A DNA stretch of 19,962 bases from contig DYLE01000022.1 in NCBI GenBank assembly GCA_020722245.1, positions 1 to 19,962 on the forward strand, read 5' to 3'. The position numbers and the translations under genes were made by a program. This DNA is from Desulfonema limicola. Lineage in GTDB: Bacteria > Desulfobacterota > Desulfobacteria > Desulfobacterales > Desulfosalsimonadaceae. Positions within the stretch are counted from its first letter, which is position 1; every line of letters begins with the position of its first letter. Of this stretch, positions 8,067-15,236 are shown piece after piece. The notes below the pieces were generated by a model. That model had not been told where the DNA came from, made no database searches, and worked only from the letters and a program-made list of their open reading frames with translations.

Positions 8067-9393
8067 TTAATTCGTTCCTTCTTAGAAGATCCAGGATGGT
8101 CACCCTGCCCAGTTGCTCCGCCTCGGCCGCTTTTTTGGTTTTCATCAACTGCTGGAGAATTTTATTTTTTTCTTTTTCCGATACCTGCCAATGGCTTCTG
8201 CCGGCGTTTCTCATGGCGGCACACACATCGTAAACCGTAATCATGTCCGGGTTCCTGGCCGGCTGATACAAAGGCTCATTTCCGTATACCTCCTGGAGTA
8301 GAGAATGATCGCACAGTATTTTTGTTATTTCTCCGATCATCCGAAGCGGTATGGAAAGGGTTTTTGAGAGGGTTTCCCCGTTGAGTTGGGGCAACCCTTT
8401 ATAAAACCGCTCTGAAATCTTCAACATGATGTTGATCGCCATCTCCTCTCGCTCGGCGTACCCGACCTCCGGCGCCTTGAATTCAAGCTGGAACAACCGG
8501 ACATTCTGGATGGCGTATGAGAGCCGTGCGCCGATTAAAATGATAATCCAGCTGATATAAAGCCAAATGATAAAAATCGGAAGCGCTGCGAAGGTGCCAT
8601 AGATCGTATTATACCTTGCCAGTCCGATGTTGAAACGGGTGTAGCCCATGAACGCGGCCTCCCACATACTGCCGCAGACAATCCCTGCGATCAGGGCAGG
8701 CGTAAACCTCACGCGGGTATTGGGCATCAGCATGTACATGGCCGTAAACGCGATCCAGAGACCGGCATAGGGGATGATTGTATGAAACAGGATGAAAAAC
8801 CGCTCAAAAAGCGCATACCTTGAGAGTGCCTGTACCACGGTATTCGACGACAGGAAGGTAATCAGCGCCGTTGAGATAACGATCAGCAGGGGGCCGAGGA
8901 TCAAGACGCTGATATAGTGGGAGACCTTCCGTAACAGCACCCGGTTACGACGCACCCCCCAGAGCTCGTTGAAAGTGATCTCCACATAACTTAACATCAT
9001 CACCACCGCATAGATCAGAATCGCCGTACCGAACGCCCCCATGGCCTTGAAATCGGTCCTTGAGACATACTCGATGATCCGGTTCGTTACGGCTTCCTGT
9101 TCGGCGGTCAGGTAATTGATCAGCACATGCTCAAGCCGGCTGTGCACGCCCAACCCCTTCATCATGGAAAACGCAATGGCAAAGATGGGGATAACGGCAA
9201 GCAGGGTATAGTATGAAAGGGCGGAGGCCCGCATCATGATCATCTGATTCTTCATCCCGCTGACGGTGAGCAGGATCACCCGGACGGTCTGATAGAGCAG
9301 GTTGTGGATACTCCCGGCGTCTTCAGGATCATGCCAGATCTCATCGGCGAAAAAATGGGAAACCCTTCTAAAGCGTTCTCTAACGGCACCCAT
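8053..9393 (-). CDS. yihY: YihY/virulence factor BrkB family membrane protein
   Basis: This inner-membrane protein has about six hydrophobic helices, at roughly residues 57-78, 120-143, 157-180, 200-225, 231-252 and 269-295. It carries family motifs such as ALSYYTLLAVIP, the FNELWGV segment and the YNTIYGTFAALPIFIIWLYISW block. A soluble C-terminal region of about 135 residues (about 310-446) looks like a winged-helix domain, an extension seen in longer family members. Old annotations call this family ribonuclease BN; that is a misassignment. The role is not established. I chose the ATG at 9393 (446 residues): GGAGG lies five bases before it, and a tandem ATG sits at 9396. An upstream ATG at 9417 has no SD. 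It overlaps tamA, which suggests a shared transcript for envelope biogenesis. Confidence 0.88.
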   Translation of the reverse strand: MGAVRERFRRVSHFFADEIWHDPEDAGSIHNLLYQTVRVILLTVSGMKNQMIMMRASALSYYTLLAVIPIFAIAFSMMKGLGVHSRLEHVLINYLTAEQEAVTNRIIEYVSRTDFKAMGAFGTAILIYAVVMMLSYVEITFNELWGVRRNRVLLRKVSHYISVLILGPLLIVISTALITFLSSNTVVQALSRYALFERFFILFHTIIPYAGLWIAFTAMYMLMPNTRVRFTPALIAGIVCGSMWEAAFMGYTRFNIGLARYNTIYGTFAALPIFIIWLYISWIIILIGARLSYAIQNVRLFQLEFKAPEVGYAEREEMAINIMLKISERFYKGLPQLNGETLSKTLSIPLRMIGEITKILCDHSLLQEVYGNEPLYQPARNPDMITVYDVCAAMRNAGRSHWQVSEKEKNKILQQLMKTKKAAEAEQLGRVTILDLLRRNELIAAI

Positions 9394-9455
9394 CATTCCC
9401 TCCAGGCAAACAGGCATATACCGGAAACATTTTGTTTGACAACGATAGAGTATAC

Positions 9456-11066
9456 TCAGGCAAGGAGACCTTCAAAAAAATCGTTCCCCTTGTCATCCAC
9501 AATGATAAACGCGGGAAAGTCCCTCACCGTTATCAGATAGACCGCTTCCATGCCCAGCTCGGGGTATTCGAGGATCTCCACCTGCGTGATGCAGTCTTTG
9601 CCCAGCCGGGCCGCCGGGCCGCCGATGGAACCCAGATAAAACCCGCCGTAGGTCTTGCAGGCATCGGTGACCTGCCTGGACCGGTTCCCCTTGGCCAGGG
9701 TGACCAGGGAGCCTCCGTGTTTCTGGAACTCCGGCACATAGGAATCCATTCGGCCGGCGGTGGTCGGTCCAAAGGAGCCGGACACATACCCCTTGGGGGT
9801 TTTTGCCGGACCGGCGTAGTAGATGATATGGTCCTTGAAATACCAGGGGAGCTGATTTTCCTTCTGAAGCCGCTCGTAGATTTTGGCGTGGGCGATATCG
9901 CGCGCCACAACGATTTTGCCCGAAAGCAGCAGCCGCGTGGATACGGGATACCTGCTCAGTTCCCGGCGGATCTGATCCATGGGCCGGTTTAAATCAATGC
10001 GGACGGCCTTTTCCGTGCCGGCTTTCGGCTCCGGCAGGAACCGGGCCGGGTCGGTGTCGAGCTGCTCCAAAAAAATCCCTTCCCGGTTGATTTTCCCGCA
10101 AATATTGCGGTCCGCGCTGCAGCTCACCCCGATGCCGATGGGGACCGATGCGCCGTGGCGGGGCATGCGGATCACCCGCACATCCAGGCAGAAGTACCTG
10201 CCGCCGAACTGGGCGCCGATGCCGAGATTCCGGGAAATGTCCAGGAGCTGTTTCTCAAGCCTCATGTCCCGAAACGCGTGCCCGCTTTCATTTCCGCAAA
10301 CCGGGAGGCGGTCCAGATACCCGGCGGAGGCCAGCTTCACGGTCTTGAGGTTCGCCTCGGCCGAGGTCCCGCCCACCACCACGGCCAGGTGATACGGCGG
10401 GCAGGCCGCGGTGCCCAAAGACTTCATCTTTTGAGTCAGAAAGCGTACAAGGGTTTGCGGGGTCAGGACGGCCCTGGATTCCTGGTATAAAAAGGTCTTG
10501 TTGGCGGAGCCGCCCCCTTTGGCGATAAAAAGGAATTCATAGGCATCCCCTTTCACGGCGTAGAGCTCGATCTGGGCCGGAAGGTTGCAGCCGGTGTTCT
10601 TTTCCTCATACATGCCAAGCGGCGCCATCTGGGAATAGCGCAGGTTGTTTTTGGTATAGGCGTTGAACACCCCTTTTGAGAGCGCCTCCTCGTCTTCTAT
10701 GCCGGTCCAGACCTGCTGCCCTTTTTTTCCGATAATAACCGCGGTGCCGGTGTCCTGGCACATGGGGAATACAAAATCTGCCGAAATCACCGCGTTTTTG
10801 AGCATCTCAAGGGCCACGTACCGGTCGTTGTCCGAGCTTTCGGGATCATCCAGAATGGCTGCCAGCTGCTTTAAGTGGGAGGTCCGGTAGAGAAACGCCA
10901 CATCGGTGAAGGCCGCCTCCGCCAGCAGGGCAAGTCCTTCCGCCTCCACGCGGATCATATCGCATCCCTTAAACGAGTCCAGCTTCACATGATCCTTGCT
11001 CACCAGCCGGTAAGCCGTGATGTCGTCCGCAAGGGGGAACATGGGCTGGTATTTAAATTCCGCCAC
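9456..11066 (-). CDS. Class I fumarate hydratase (iron-sulfur fumarase), fused alpha-beta form
   Basis: This cytoplasmic [4Fe-4S] hydro-lyase interconverts fumarate and malate. The 536-residue protein joins the alpha (cluster-binding) part and the beta part, as in E. coli FumA/FumB. The three cluster cysteines are visible: Cys103 in PMCQDTGT, Cys222 in ACPPYH and Cys316 in GVSCSADRN. KGGGSANK (183-190) and the C-terminal GSFGPTTAGRMDSYV and GGSLVTLAKGNRS segments are also present. The start is a GTG (11064-11066) with an excellent AAGGAGG six bases upstream. The enzyme is oxygen-labile in the family, which fits an anaerobe. yihY begins about 60 bases downstream on the same strand. The preceding spacer carries the repeat at 11167-11232. 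Confidence 0.95.
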   Translation of the reverse strand: MAEFKYQPMFPLADDITAYRLVSKDHVKLDSFKGCDMIRVEAEGLALLAEAAFTDVAFLYRTSHLKQLAAILDDPESSDNDRYVALEMLKNAVISADFVFPMCQDTGTAVIIGKKGQQVWTGIEDEEALSKGVFNAYTKNNLRYSQMAPLGMYEEKNTGCNLPAQIELYAVKGDAYEFLFIAKGGGSANKTFLYQESRAVLTPQTLVRFLTQKMKSLGTAACPPYHLAVVVGGTSAEANLKTVKLASAGYLDRLPVCGNESGHAFRDMRLEKQLLDISRNLGIGAQFGGRYFCLDVRVIRMPRHGASVPIGIGVSCSADRNICGKINREGIFLEQLDTDPARFLPEPKAGTEKAVRIDLNRPMDQIRRELSRYPVSTRLLLSGKIVVARDIAHAKIYERLQKENQLPWYFKDHIIYYAGPAKTPKGYVSGSFGPTTAGRMDSYVPEFQKHGGSLVTLAKGNRSRQVTDACKTYGGFYLGSIGGPAARLGKDCITQVEILEYPELGMEAVYLITVRDFPAFIIVDDKGNDFFEGLLA

Positions 11067-11166
11067 CTCCTTCCTCCTTTTTGAGATGGAACCCTGATAA
11101 GCGAGCTGTTCTTCTATGCGGTATCTTTAAAGTAGGCAGCTTATCGATCTTTTTTATAATATTTTT

Positions 11167-11232
11167 ACCACAGAGGGGACAGAGAAAATAAATGAAAAAT
11201 TTTTTTTCGGTGTTCTTTGTGATCTCTGTGGT
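11167..11232. repeat. 66-bp intergenic inverted repeat with CACAGAG ends
   Basis: ACCACAGAG at 11167-11175 is an exact inverted match to CTCTGTGGT at 11224-11232. Inside each arm a degenerate CACAGAG/GACAGAG unit repeats, and the centre is an A/T-rich run. Read on the minus strand it gives a short open frame with a LTTEITKNTEKKFF-like peptide, a by-product of this repeat type rather than a gene. It fills much of the 236-bp gap between thiC and the fumarase gene. CCACAGAG-type palindromes of this kind are, from memory, widespread in environmental bacterial genomes. Confidence 0.7.
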
Positions 11233-11302
11233 TAATTTGTTCATTATTCGAACTGGGAAAATATAAGTTCCTTGGAAGTCCAGTCTTTTCGCTTCGCATC
11301 AA

Positions 11303-12595
11303 TCATAGCAGCTCATCCTCATCAAAGGCCCGGGCGTATGTTTTCAAGGCGCAGAAATCCCCGCACATGGTGCAGACATCCCGGTCCTTGTCTTCGCTGG
11401 CCTGGCGCATCTTTTTGGCCTTGTCCGGGTCCACGGACAGGGCGAACATGGTTTTCCAGTCAAACCGGTTCCTGGCTTCTGACATCTTCCGGTCCCGCTC
11501 CCATGCGGACGCCACCCCCTTCTCCAGGTCTCCGATATGGGCGGCGATTTTCGAGGCGATCACCCCTTCCTTCACCTCCTGAACGCCGGGAAGGGTCAGG
11601 TGTTCCGCCGGGGTCACGTAGCAGAGAAAATCCGCGCCGCTGGCCGCGGCAATGGCTCCGCCGATGGCGGCGGTGATATGGTCGTACCCGGCCCCGATAT
11701 CCGTGGGCAGCGGTCCGAGGACATAATAGGGCGCCCCGCCGCAGACCCTTTTTTGCAGCCGCATGTCGCCGGCGATGCGGCCCAGCGGCACATGCCCGGG
11801 GCCTTCAATCATCACCTGGACCCCCGCATGCCTGGCCCTTTCCGCCAGCTCGCCCAGGATGATCATCTCGCTGATCTGGGCGCTGTCCTCAGCGTCAAAG
11901 ATGCTCCCCGGACGAAGCCCGTCGCCCAAAGAAAGGGTGACGTCGTAGGTCCGGGCGATCTCCAGAAGGCGGTCGTAGCTCTCGTATAAGGGGTTTTCCG
12001 CTTCGTTTTTGACGCTCCACTCGGCCAGAAGGCTTCCGCCCCGGGAAACGATCCCCATCACCCGGTCACACCCTTGAAGCACCTTCAACGACGACCGGGT
12101 GACCCCGCAATGAACCGTGACAAAGTCCACCCCGAGAACGGCCTGGGCCTCGATCTCGTCAAAAATCTCATCTGCGGTCATGTCGTAAACCTTCCGGTTC
12201 TCGGACAGCACCTTGCTCACGGTTTTATAGATGGGCACGGTTCCCACCATAACCGTCGAATGCCGAAGGATCGCCTTCAAAATACGGTCAAGCTTCCCGC
12301 CCGTGGACAGGTCCATGACCGCGTCCGCACCCGCATGAATGGCGGCGTCCAGCTTCTTTAACTCCTCCTTGATGTCAAAATGGCTGGGGGAGGTGCCGAG
12401 GTTGGCGTTGACCTTGGTGGTGAGCCCTTCGCCGATGCCCCGGGCGACAAACGGATGGTTGATGTTTCTGGGAATGACCACCCTTCCCTTTGCCACCCGC
12501 TCCCGAACGGTTTCGGCGGAAAGCCCTTCAGCTTCCGCCACCTGGCGCATGGCCTCCGTGATCCGTCCTTTTTTCGCTTCTTCAAGCTGTGTCAT
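11303..12595 (-). CDS. thiC: Phosphomethylpyrimidine synthase ThiC (short form)
   Basis: ThiC is a radical SAM enzyme that rearranges 5-aminoimidazole ribotide to HMP phosphate, the pyrimidine half of thiamine. The 430-residue product is the short form without the long N-terminal domain. Visible motifs are NINHPFVARGIGEGLTTKVNANLG (45-67), MDLSTGG (94-100), SRGGSLLAEW (184-193), LGDGLRPGS (223-231), EGPGHVP (264-270) and YVTPAEHL (326-333). Near the C-terminus the cluster cysteines are Cys408, Cys411 and Cys415, spaced CX2CX3C rather than the CX2CX4C of E. coli-type ThiC. The related BzaF (hydroxybenzimidazole synthase) is the main alternative, but the TPP riboswitch upstream and thi4 27 bases before it favour thiamine synthesis. 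The SD is AGGA, about eight or nine bases before the ATG. Confidence 0.92.
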   Translation of the reverse strand: MTQLEEAKKGRITEAMRQVAEAEGLSAETVRERVAKGRVVIPRNINHPFVARGIGEGLTTKVNANLGTSPSHFDIKEELKKLDAAIHAGADAVMDLSTGGKLDRILKAILRHSTVMVGTVPIYKTVSKVLSENRKVYDMTADEIFDEIEAQAVLGVDFVTVHCGVTRSSLKVLQGCDRVMGIVSRGGSLLAEWSVKNEAENPLYESYDRLLEIARTYDVTLSLGDGLRPGSIFDAEDSAQISEMIILGELAERARHAGVQVMIEGPGHVPLGRIAGDMRLQKRVCGGAPYYVLGPLPTDIGAGYDHITAAIGGAIAAASGADFLCYVTPAEHLTLPGVQEVKEGVIASKIAAHIGDLEKGVASAWERDRKMSEARNRFDWKTMFALSVDPDKAKKMRQASEDKDRDVCTMCGDFCALKTYARAFDEDELL

Positions 12596-12622
12596 GGGCT
12601 TACATCCTGTTTCGTTTTTATA

Positions 12623-13396
12623 TTACAGGCGCTTCAGCAGTTCCCCGGCGACCTTTTCGCCGGAAAGCAGCATGCCGCCGAAAATCGGCCCCATGCGGGG
12701 CCCGCCGAAGGTGGCGTTGGCCGCCATGCCCGCGACATAAAGACCCGGAAACACCTCCCGCGTGTTTTCCAGGGTCAGGGTCTCGGCCCGCTCCGCCCAC
12801 ATGGATTTTTCTCCGTCGATCCCGCCCGACGGGGTGTTGAGCCGGCCCGGGACCTTTTTCACCACCACCCTGACCACCTCCGTGGCATGGCCGGTGGCGT
12901 CCACCACGAACCTGGACCGCACCGTCAGGGGATCCACATGCAGGCCCGCCATTTCCACCGGCGACCAGATGATCACCAGCCCCTCCACCCGCTCGGGACG
13001 CATCAACACATCCTCCACGGAAACGCAGTTGAATATGGTCACGCCGGCCTGCACGGCGGCTGCGGTCAGGACCGCGGCGGCTTCCACGGCGTCCGCGGTA
13101 TAGTAATCCGGCTGATACCGGGAATACCGGATTCCCAGCGCATCCAACAGGTGAATGGCGGTTTTCTGGACCACGATTTCATTAAACATCATGCCGCCGC
13201 CCCACATGCCGCCGCCGATGCTCAGCTTCCGCTCATACAAGGCCACCTTTTTTCCGGCCCGGGCCAGAAAATAGCCCGCAATCAGCCCCGAAGGCCCCGC
13301 GCCCACAATGGCCACATCCGTTTCAAGGGTATTGATGAGTTTTTCATGGTACCGATCGATGATCGCTCTGCTGATCACAATCTCGTCCAAGGGCAT
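12623..13396 (-). CDS. thi4: Sulfide-dependent type thiazole synthase Thi4
   Basis: Thi4 makes the adenylated thiazole half of thiamine from NAD, glycine and a sulfur source. The 257-residue protein has an N-terminal dinucleotide-binding loop (VGAGPSG, 31-37), the acidic YER end of the second strand (54-56), the GGGMWGGGM loop (61-69), and a C-terminal GMAANATFGGPRMGPIFGGMLLSG block (223-246). In suicidal plant and fungal Thi4 a cysteine donates the sulfur. At the equivalent place this protein has DATGH with His170, as in archaeal Thi4 enzymes that use free sulfide catalytically. The ATG at 13396 has a strong GGAGG at good spacing. The open frame runs further upstream, but those codons lie in the terminator leader. 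It is the first gene of the TPP-controlled thi4-thiC operon. Confidence 0.92.
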   Translation of the reverse strand: MPLDEIVISRAIIDRYHEKLINTLETDVAIVGAGPSGLIAGYFLARAGKKVALYERKLSIGGGMWGGGMMFNEIVVQKTAIHLLDALGIRYSRYQPDYYTADAVEAAAVLTAAAVQAGVTIFNCVSVEDVLMRPERVEGLVIIWSPVEMAGLHVDPLTVRSRFVVDATGHATEVVRVVVKKVPGRLNTPSGGIDGEKSMWAERAETLTLENTREVFPGLYVAGMAANATFGGPRMGPIFGGMLLSGEKVAGELLKRL

Positions 13397-13449
13397 AACC
13401 GGATCCTCCTTTTTTATCCGCGGCGTCGCATAAAACAACGGCCTGCCTG

Positions 13450-13482
13450 AAAAACAAAAACCGTTTCCCAACGGGAAACGGT
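13450..13482 (-). terminator. Intrinsic terminator of the TPP riboswitch leader
   Basis: On the minus strand CCGTTTCCC (13481-13473) pairs perfectly with GGGAAACGG (13469-13461) across a GTT loop. A T-rich run, TTTTTGTTTTT (13460-13450), follows. It sits between the TPP aptamer and the thi4 start codon and should stop transcription when TPP is bound. Confidence 0.9.
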
Positions 13483-13507
13483 CGGTTGAGCTCATCCGCT
13501 GTTTATA

Positions 13508-13598
13508 CCGTTTCCCTTCGCAGGCATTATCCTGATCAGGTTCAAAGGGTTGCCCGTTTTCCGGGCTCTCAGCTGCTGTGCAACACCCCTAACTGTTA
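13508..13598 (-). promoter_or_regulatory. TPP riboswitch (THI element) controlling thi4-thiC
   Basis: Read on the minus strand, the conserved TPP aptamer elements appear in order. These are TTAGGGGTG (13592 downwards), CTGAGA (complement around 13567-13573), ACCCTTTGAACCTGATC, GGATAATGCC and GCGAAGGGAA at the 3' end. The 3'-terminal GGGAAACGG (13516-13508) is an exact copy of the 3' arm of the terminator at 13469-13461. It can therefore pair instead with CCGTTTCCC (13481-13473) to form an antiterminator. Without TPP that pairing lets transcription continue; with TPP, P1 closure frees the terminator. The consensus match is strong; the switching logic is inferred from the duplicated nine-mer. 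Confidence 0.95.
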
Positions 13599-13625
13599 AT
13601 GAAATCTTTCAATCAACAGGTTTTA

Positions 13626-13653
13626 TCGTTATAAAACCGTGTGGTCTTGTCAA
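13626..13653 (-). promoter_or_regulatory. Candidate promoter of the thi4-thiC operon
   Basis: On the minus strand a perfect TTGACA (13653-13648) lies just upstream of the TPP aptamer. The best -10 at standard spacing is TAACGA (16-base spacer, 13631-13626), which is a poor match; other AT-rich hexamers nearby are spaced wrongly. The position, directly before a riboswitch leader and just after phoU, supports it. Confidence 0.45.
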
Positions 13654-13699
13654 GAAAAATCCCCGACGCTGGTTGACCCTTCGGAATGGGGCATCAACC
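13654..13699 (-). terminator. Possible terminator after phoU
   Basis: Immediately after the phoU stop, minus-strand GGTTGA (13699-13694) and CCC can pair with GGG and TCAACC (13676-13671), with a small bulge. An ATTTTT run (about 13660-13655) follows some ten bases later. The gap between stem and T-run makes it non-canonical, but it would separate phoU from the thi promoter. Confidence 0.3.
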
Positions 13700-13701
13700 G
13701 A

Positions 13702-14400
13702 TCAGGCTTGAAGAGAGGGAGGGATTTCCTGGTGCTTGATATTGATCCCGGTGACGATAAACGCCACATACTCCCCGATATTGGTGGAAAGATCAGCCAC
13801 CCGCTCCAGGCATCTGGAAATGATGATGATCTGAATGGAGCGACGGGTTTTCAGCAGCCGCCTTTCGGCCATGGGGGTGCTCTGCACCATGTAGTCGATA
13901 AGGGTCTGAAGCACCTCAAGGGTATGAAGGTCCGCCTGATCATCCATCTGGCGGATCTCCTGGGCCTTTTTCGGGTCCAGGTCGACCAGGGAGGAGACCG
14001 CCTTGTCCAGCATGGCCTCGACCACCGCGGCCAACTGCTCCATGCCCTTGATGGGCTCCAGGGGCGGGTGCTGGCATAAAAACTGGGTGCGCTCCGCGAT
14101 GTTCACCGCCTGATCGGCGATCCGCTCCAGCTCATTGCTGATTTTCGTGCTGCCGATGATATACCGGAGATCCCTGGCCATGGGCTGCTCCAGCGCCAGC
14201 AGCTTAAGGCACAGCCTGTCCACCTCCAGCTCGAGGTTGTTGATCTGCCGGTCCCCCTCGATGACCTCCCGGGCCAGGGCCTCATCGCGCGTAAGGTATG
14301 CCTGCACAGCCTTTCCCACCGCCCGCCGGGTCAACGCGGCCATGTTTAACATGGTCATCTTCAACTGTTCCAGTTCCTGAATAAAATGCTGGCGTTCCAT
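13702..14400 (-). CDS. phoU: Phosphate transport regulator PhoU
   Basis: PhoU is a peripheral cytoplasmic protein that links the Pst transporter to the PhoR kinase and keeps the Pho response off when phosphate is plentiful. The 232-residue product is all-helical with two tandem PhoU repeats. The paired signature segments are ELERIADQAVNIAE (90-103) and CLERVADLSTNIGEYV (197-212), whose acidic residues bind metal in family structures. The length is normal. The ATG at 14400 follows AGGA by eight bases, and the gene begins 16 bases after pstB, so the two are surely co-transcribed. It is the last gene of the phoB-phoR-pstB-phoU arm. Confidence 0.95.
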   Translation of the reverse strand: MERQHFIQELEQLKMTMLNMAALTRRAVGKAVQAYLTRDEALAREVIEGDRQINNLELEVDRLCLKLLALEQPMARDLRYIIGSTKISNELERIADQAVNIAERTQFLCQHPPLEPIKGMEQLAAVVEAMLDKAVSSLVDLDPKKAQEIRQMDDQADLHTLEVLQTLIDYMVQSTPMAERRLLKTRRSIQIIIISRCLERVADLSTNIGEYVAFIVTGINIKHQEIPPSLQA

Positions 14401-14416
14401 TTTTTTTCCTGCCTGA

Positions 14417-15232
14417 TCAGCCGAAACGGCCGGTGATATAGTCCTCGGTCTGTTTAAGGCTCGGCCGGGTGAAAATCGTCTCCGTGTCCCCGGTTTCGAT
14501 CAGCCTTCCCATATAAAAAAAAGCCGTGGTGTCCGACACCCTTGCCGCCTGCTGCATGCTGTGGGTGACGATCACGATGGTAAAATTCTTCTTAAGCTCA
14601 TGGATCAAATCTTCGATCTTCTGGGTGGCGATGGGATCCAGGGCGGAGGCCGGTTCATCCATCAGCACCACCTCCGGCTCCACGGCCAGGGCCCGGGCAA
14701 TGCAGAGCCGCTGCTGCTGGCCGCCGGAAAGCCCCAGGGCGGATTCGTGCAACCGGTCCTTGACCTCATCGAAAAGAGCGGCCTGGTAAAGGCTTTTTTC
14801 CACCCGCTCCCTCAAATCCCTCTTGTCCCGTACACCGATCACCCGAAGCCCGTAGGCCACGTTTTCAAAAATGGTTTTCGGGAACGGGTTGGGCTTCTGA
14901 AACACCATGCCGACCCGCCGCCGAAGGTTCACCACGTCGATATCGGGGGAACAGATATTCTCATGATCCAGGTAAATTTCACCCTCCACCCGGGAAATGG
15001 GGATCAGATCGTTCATTCGGTTGAGGCAACGTAAAAAGGTGCTCTTGCCGCAGCCGGACGGGCCGATCAGGGCGGAGACCTGGTTTTTTTTTAAATCCAG
15101 CGAGATATCGTCCAGGGCCTTGAACCCGCCGTAATAAAAGTTCAATCCCCTGACGGAGATTTTAACCGAATTCTCCATTGGACTGTCTTCCCCCAAAGCA
15201 TTTCTTATTTCAGGATCCGGTTGAGGATTCAT
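14417..15232 (-). CDS. pstB: Phosphate ABC transporter ATP-binding protein PstB
   Basis: PstB is the cytoplasmic ATPase subunit of the high-affinity phosphate importer PstSCAB. Motifs in the 271-residue product are Walker A GPSGCGKST (57-65), the Q-loop region MVFQKPNPFPKTIFENV (109-125), the ABC signature LSGGQQQR (168-175), Walker B VVLMDEP (188-194), the SALDP D-loop and the switch histidine His224 in VTHSMQQA. The FQKPNPFP segment is typical of PstB. The ATG at 15232 begins four bases after the phoR stop. An internal ATG at 15178 (residue 19) would give a more usual length of 253. Unusually, pstB lies between phoR and phoU and not with pstSC, which are on the opposite strand. Confidence 0.96.
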   Translation of the reverse strand: MNPQPDPEIRNALGEDSPMENSVKISVRGLNFYYGGFKALDDISLDLKKNQVSALIGPSGCGKSTFLRCLNRMNDLIPISRVEGEIYLDHENICSPDIDVVNLRRRVGMVFQKPNPFPKTIFENVAYGLRVIGVRDKRDLRERVEKSLYQAALFDEVKDRLHESALGLSGGQQQRLCIARALAVEPEVVLMDEPASALDPIATQKIEDLIHELKKNFTIVIVTHSMQQAARVSDTTAFFYMGRLIETGDTETIFTRPSLKQTEDYITGRFG

Positions 15233-15236
15233 TCAA

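Noticed and set aside
8053..9393. Ribonuclease BN annotation for the YihY-family gene
   Set aside because: The protein is a multi-pass membrane protein with no metallo-beta-lactamase motifs; the old name is a known database misassignment.
9435..9457. TTGACA followed by TATACT on the plus strand near the yihY start
   Set aside because: The spacer is only nine bases and no plus-strand gene follows, so it cannot be a normal promoter.
11053..11244. Minus-strand open frame of 63 codons upstream of fumarase
   Set aside because: Its sequence is produced by the CACAGAG inverted repeat and runs into the fumarase SD and start; there is no independent gene support.
11303..12595. BzaF (5-hydroxybenzimidazole synthase) as the identity of the ThiC-like gene
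   Set aside because: A TPP riboswitch and thi4 in the same operon argue for thiamine synthesis; no cobalamin genes are near. It remains a minor alternative.
12380..13450. Long plus-strand open frame (356 codons) over thi4 and the thiC start
   Set aside because: It is antisense to two well-recognised genes and the riboswitch leader, its composition is that of a shadow frame, and it resembles no protein family.
13397..13495. Upstream extension of Thi4 by 33 codons
   Set aside because: The extra codons cover the intrinsic terminator and T-run; the ATG at 13396 has a proper SD and begins at the conserved family N-terminus.
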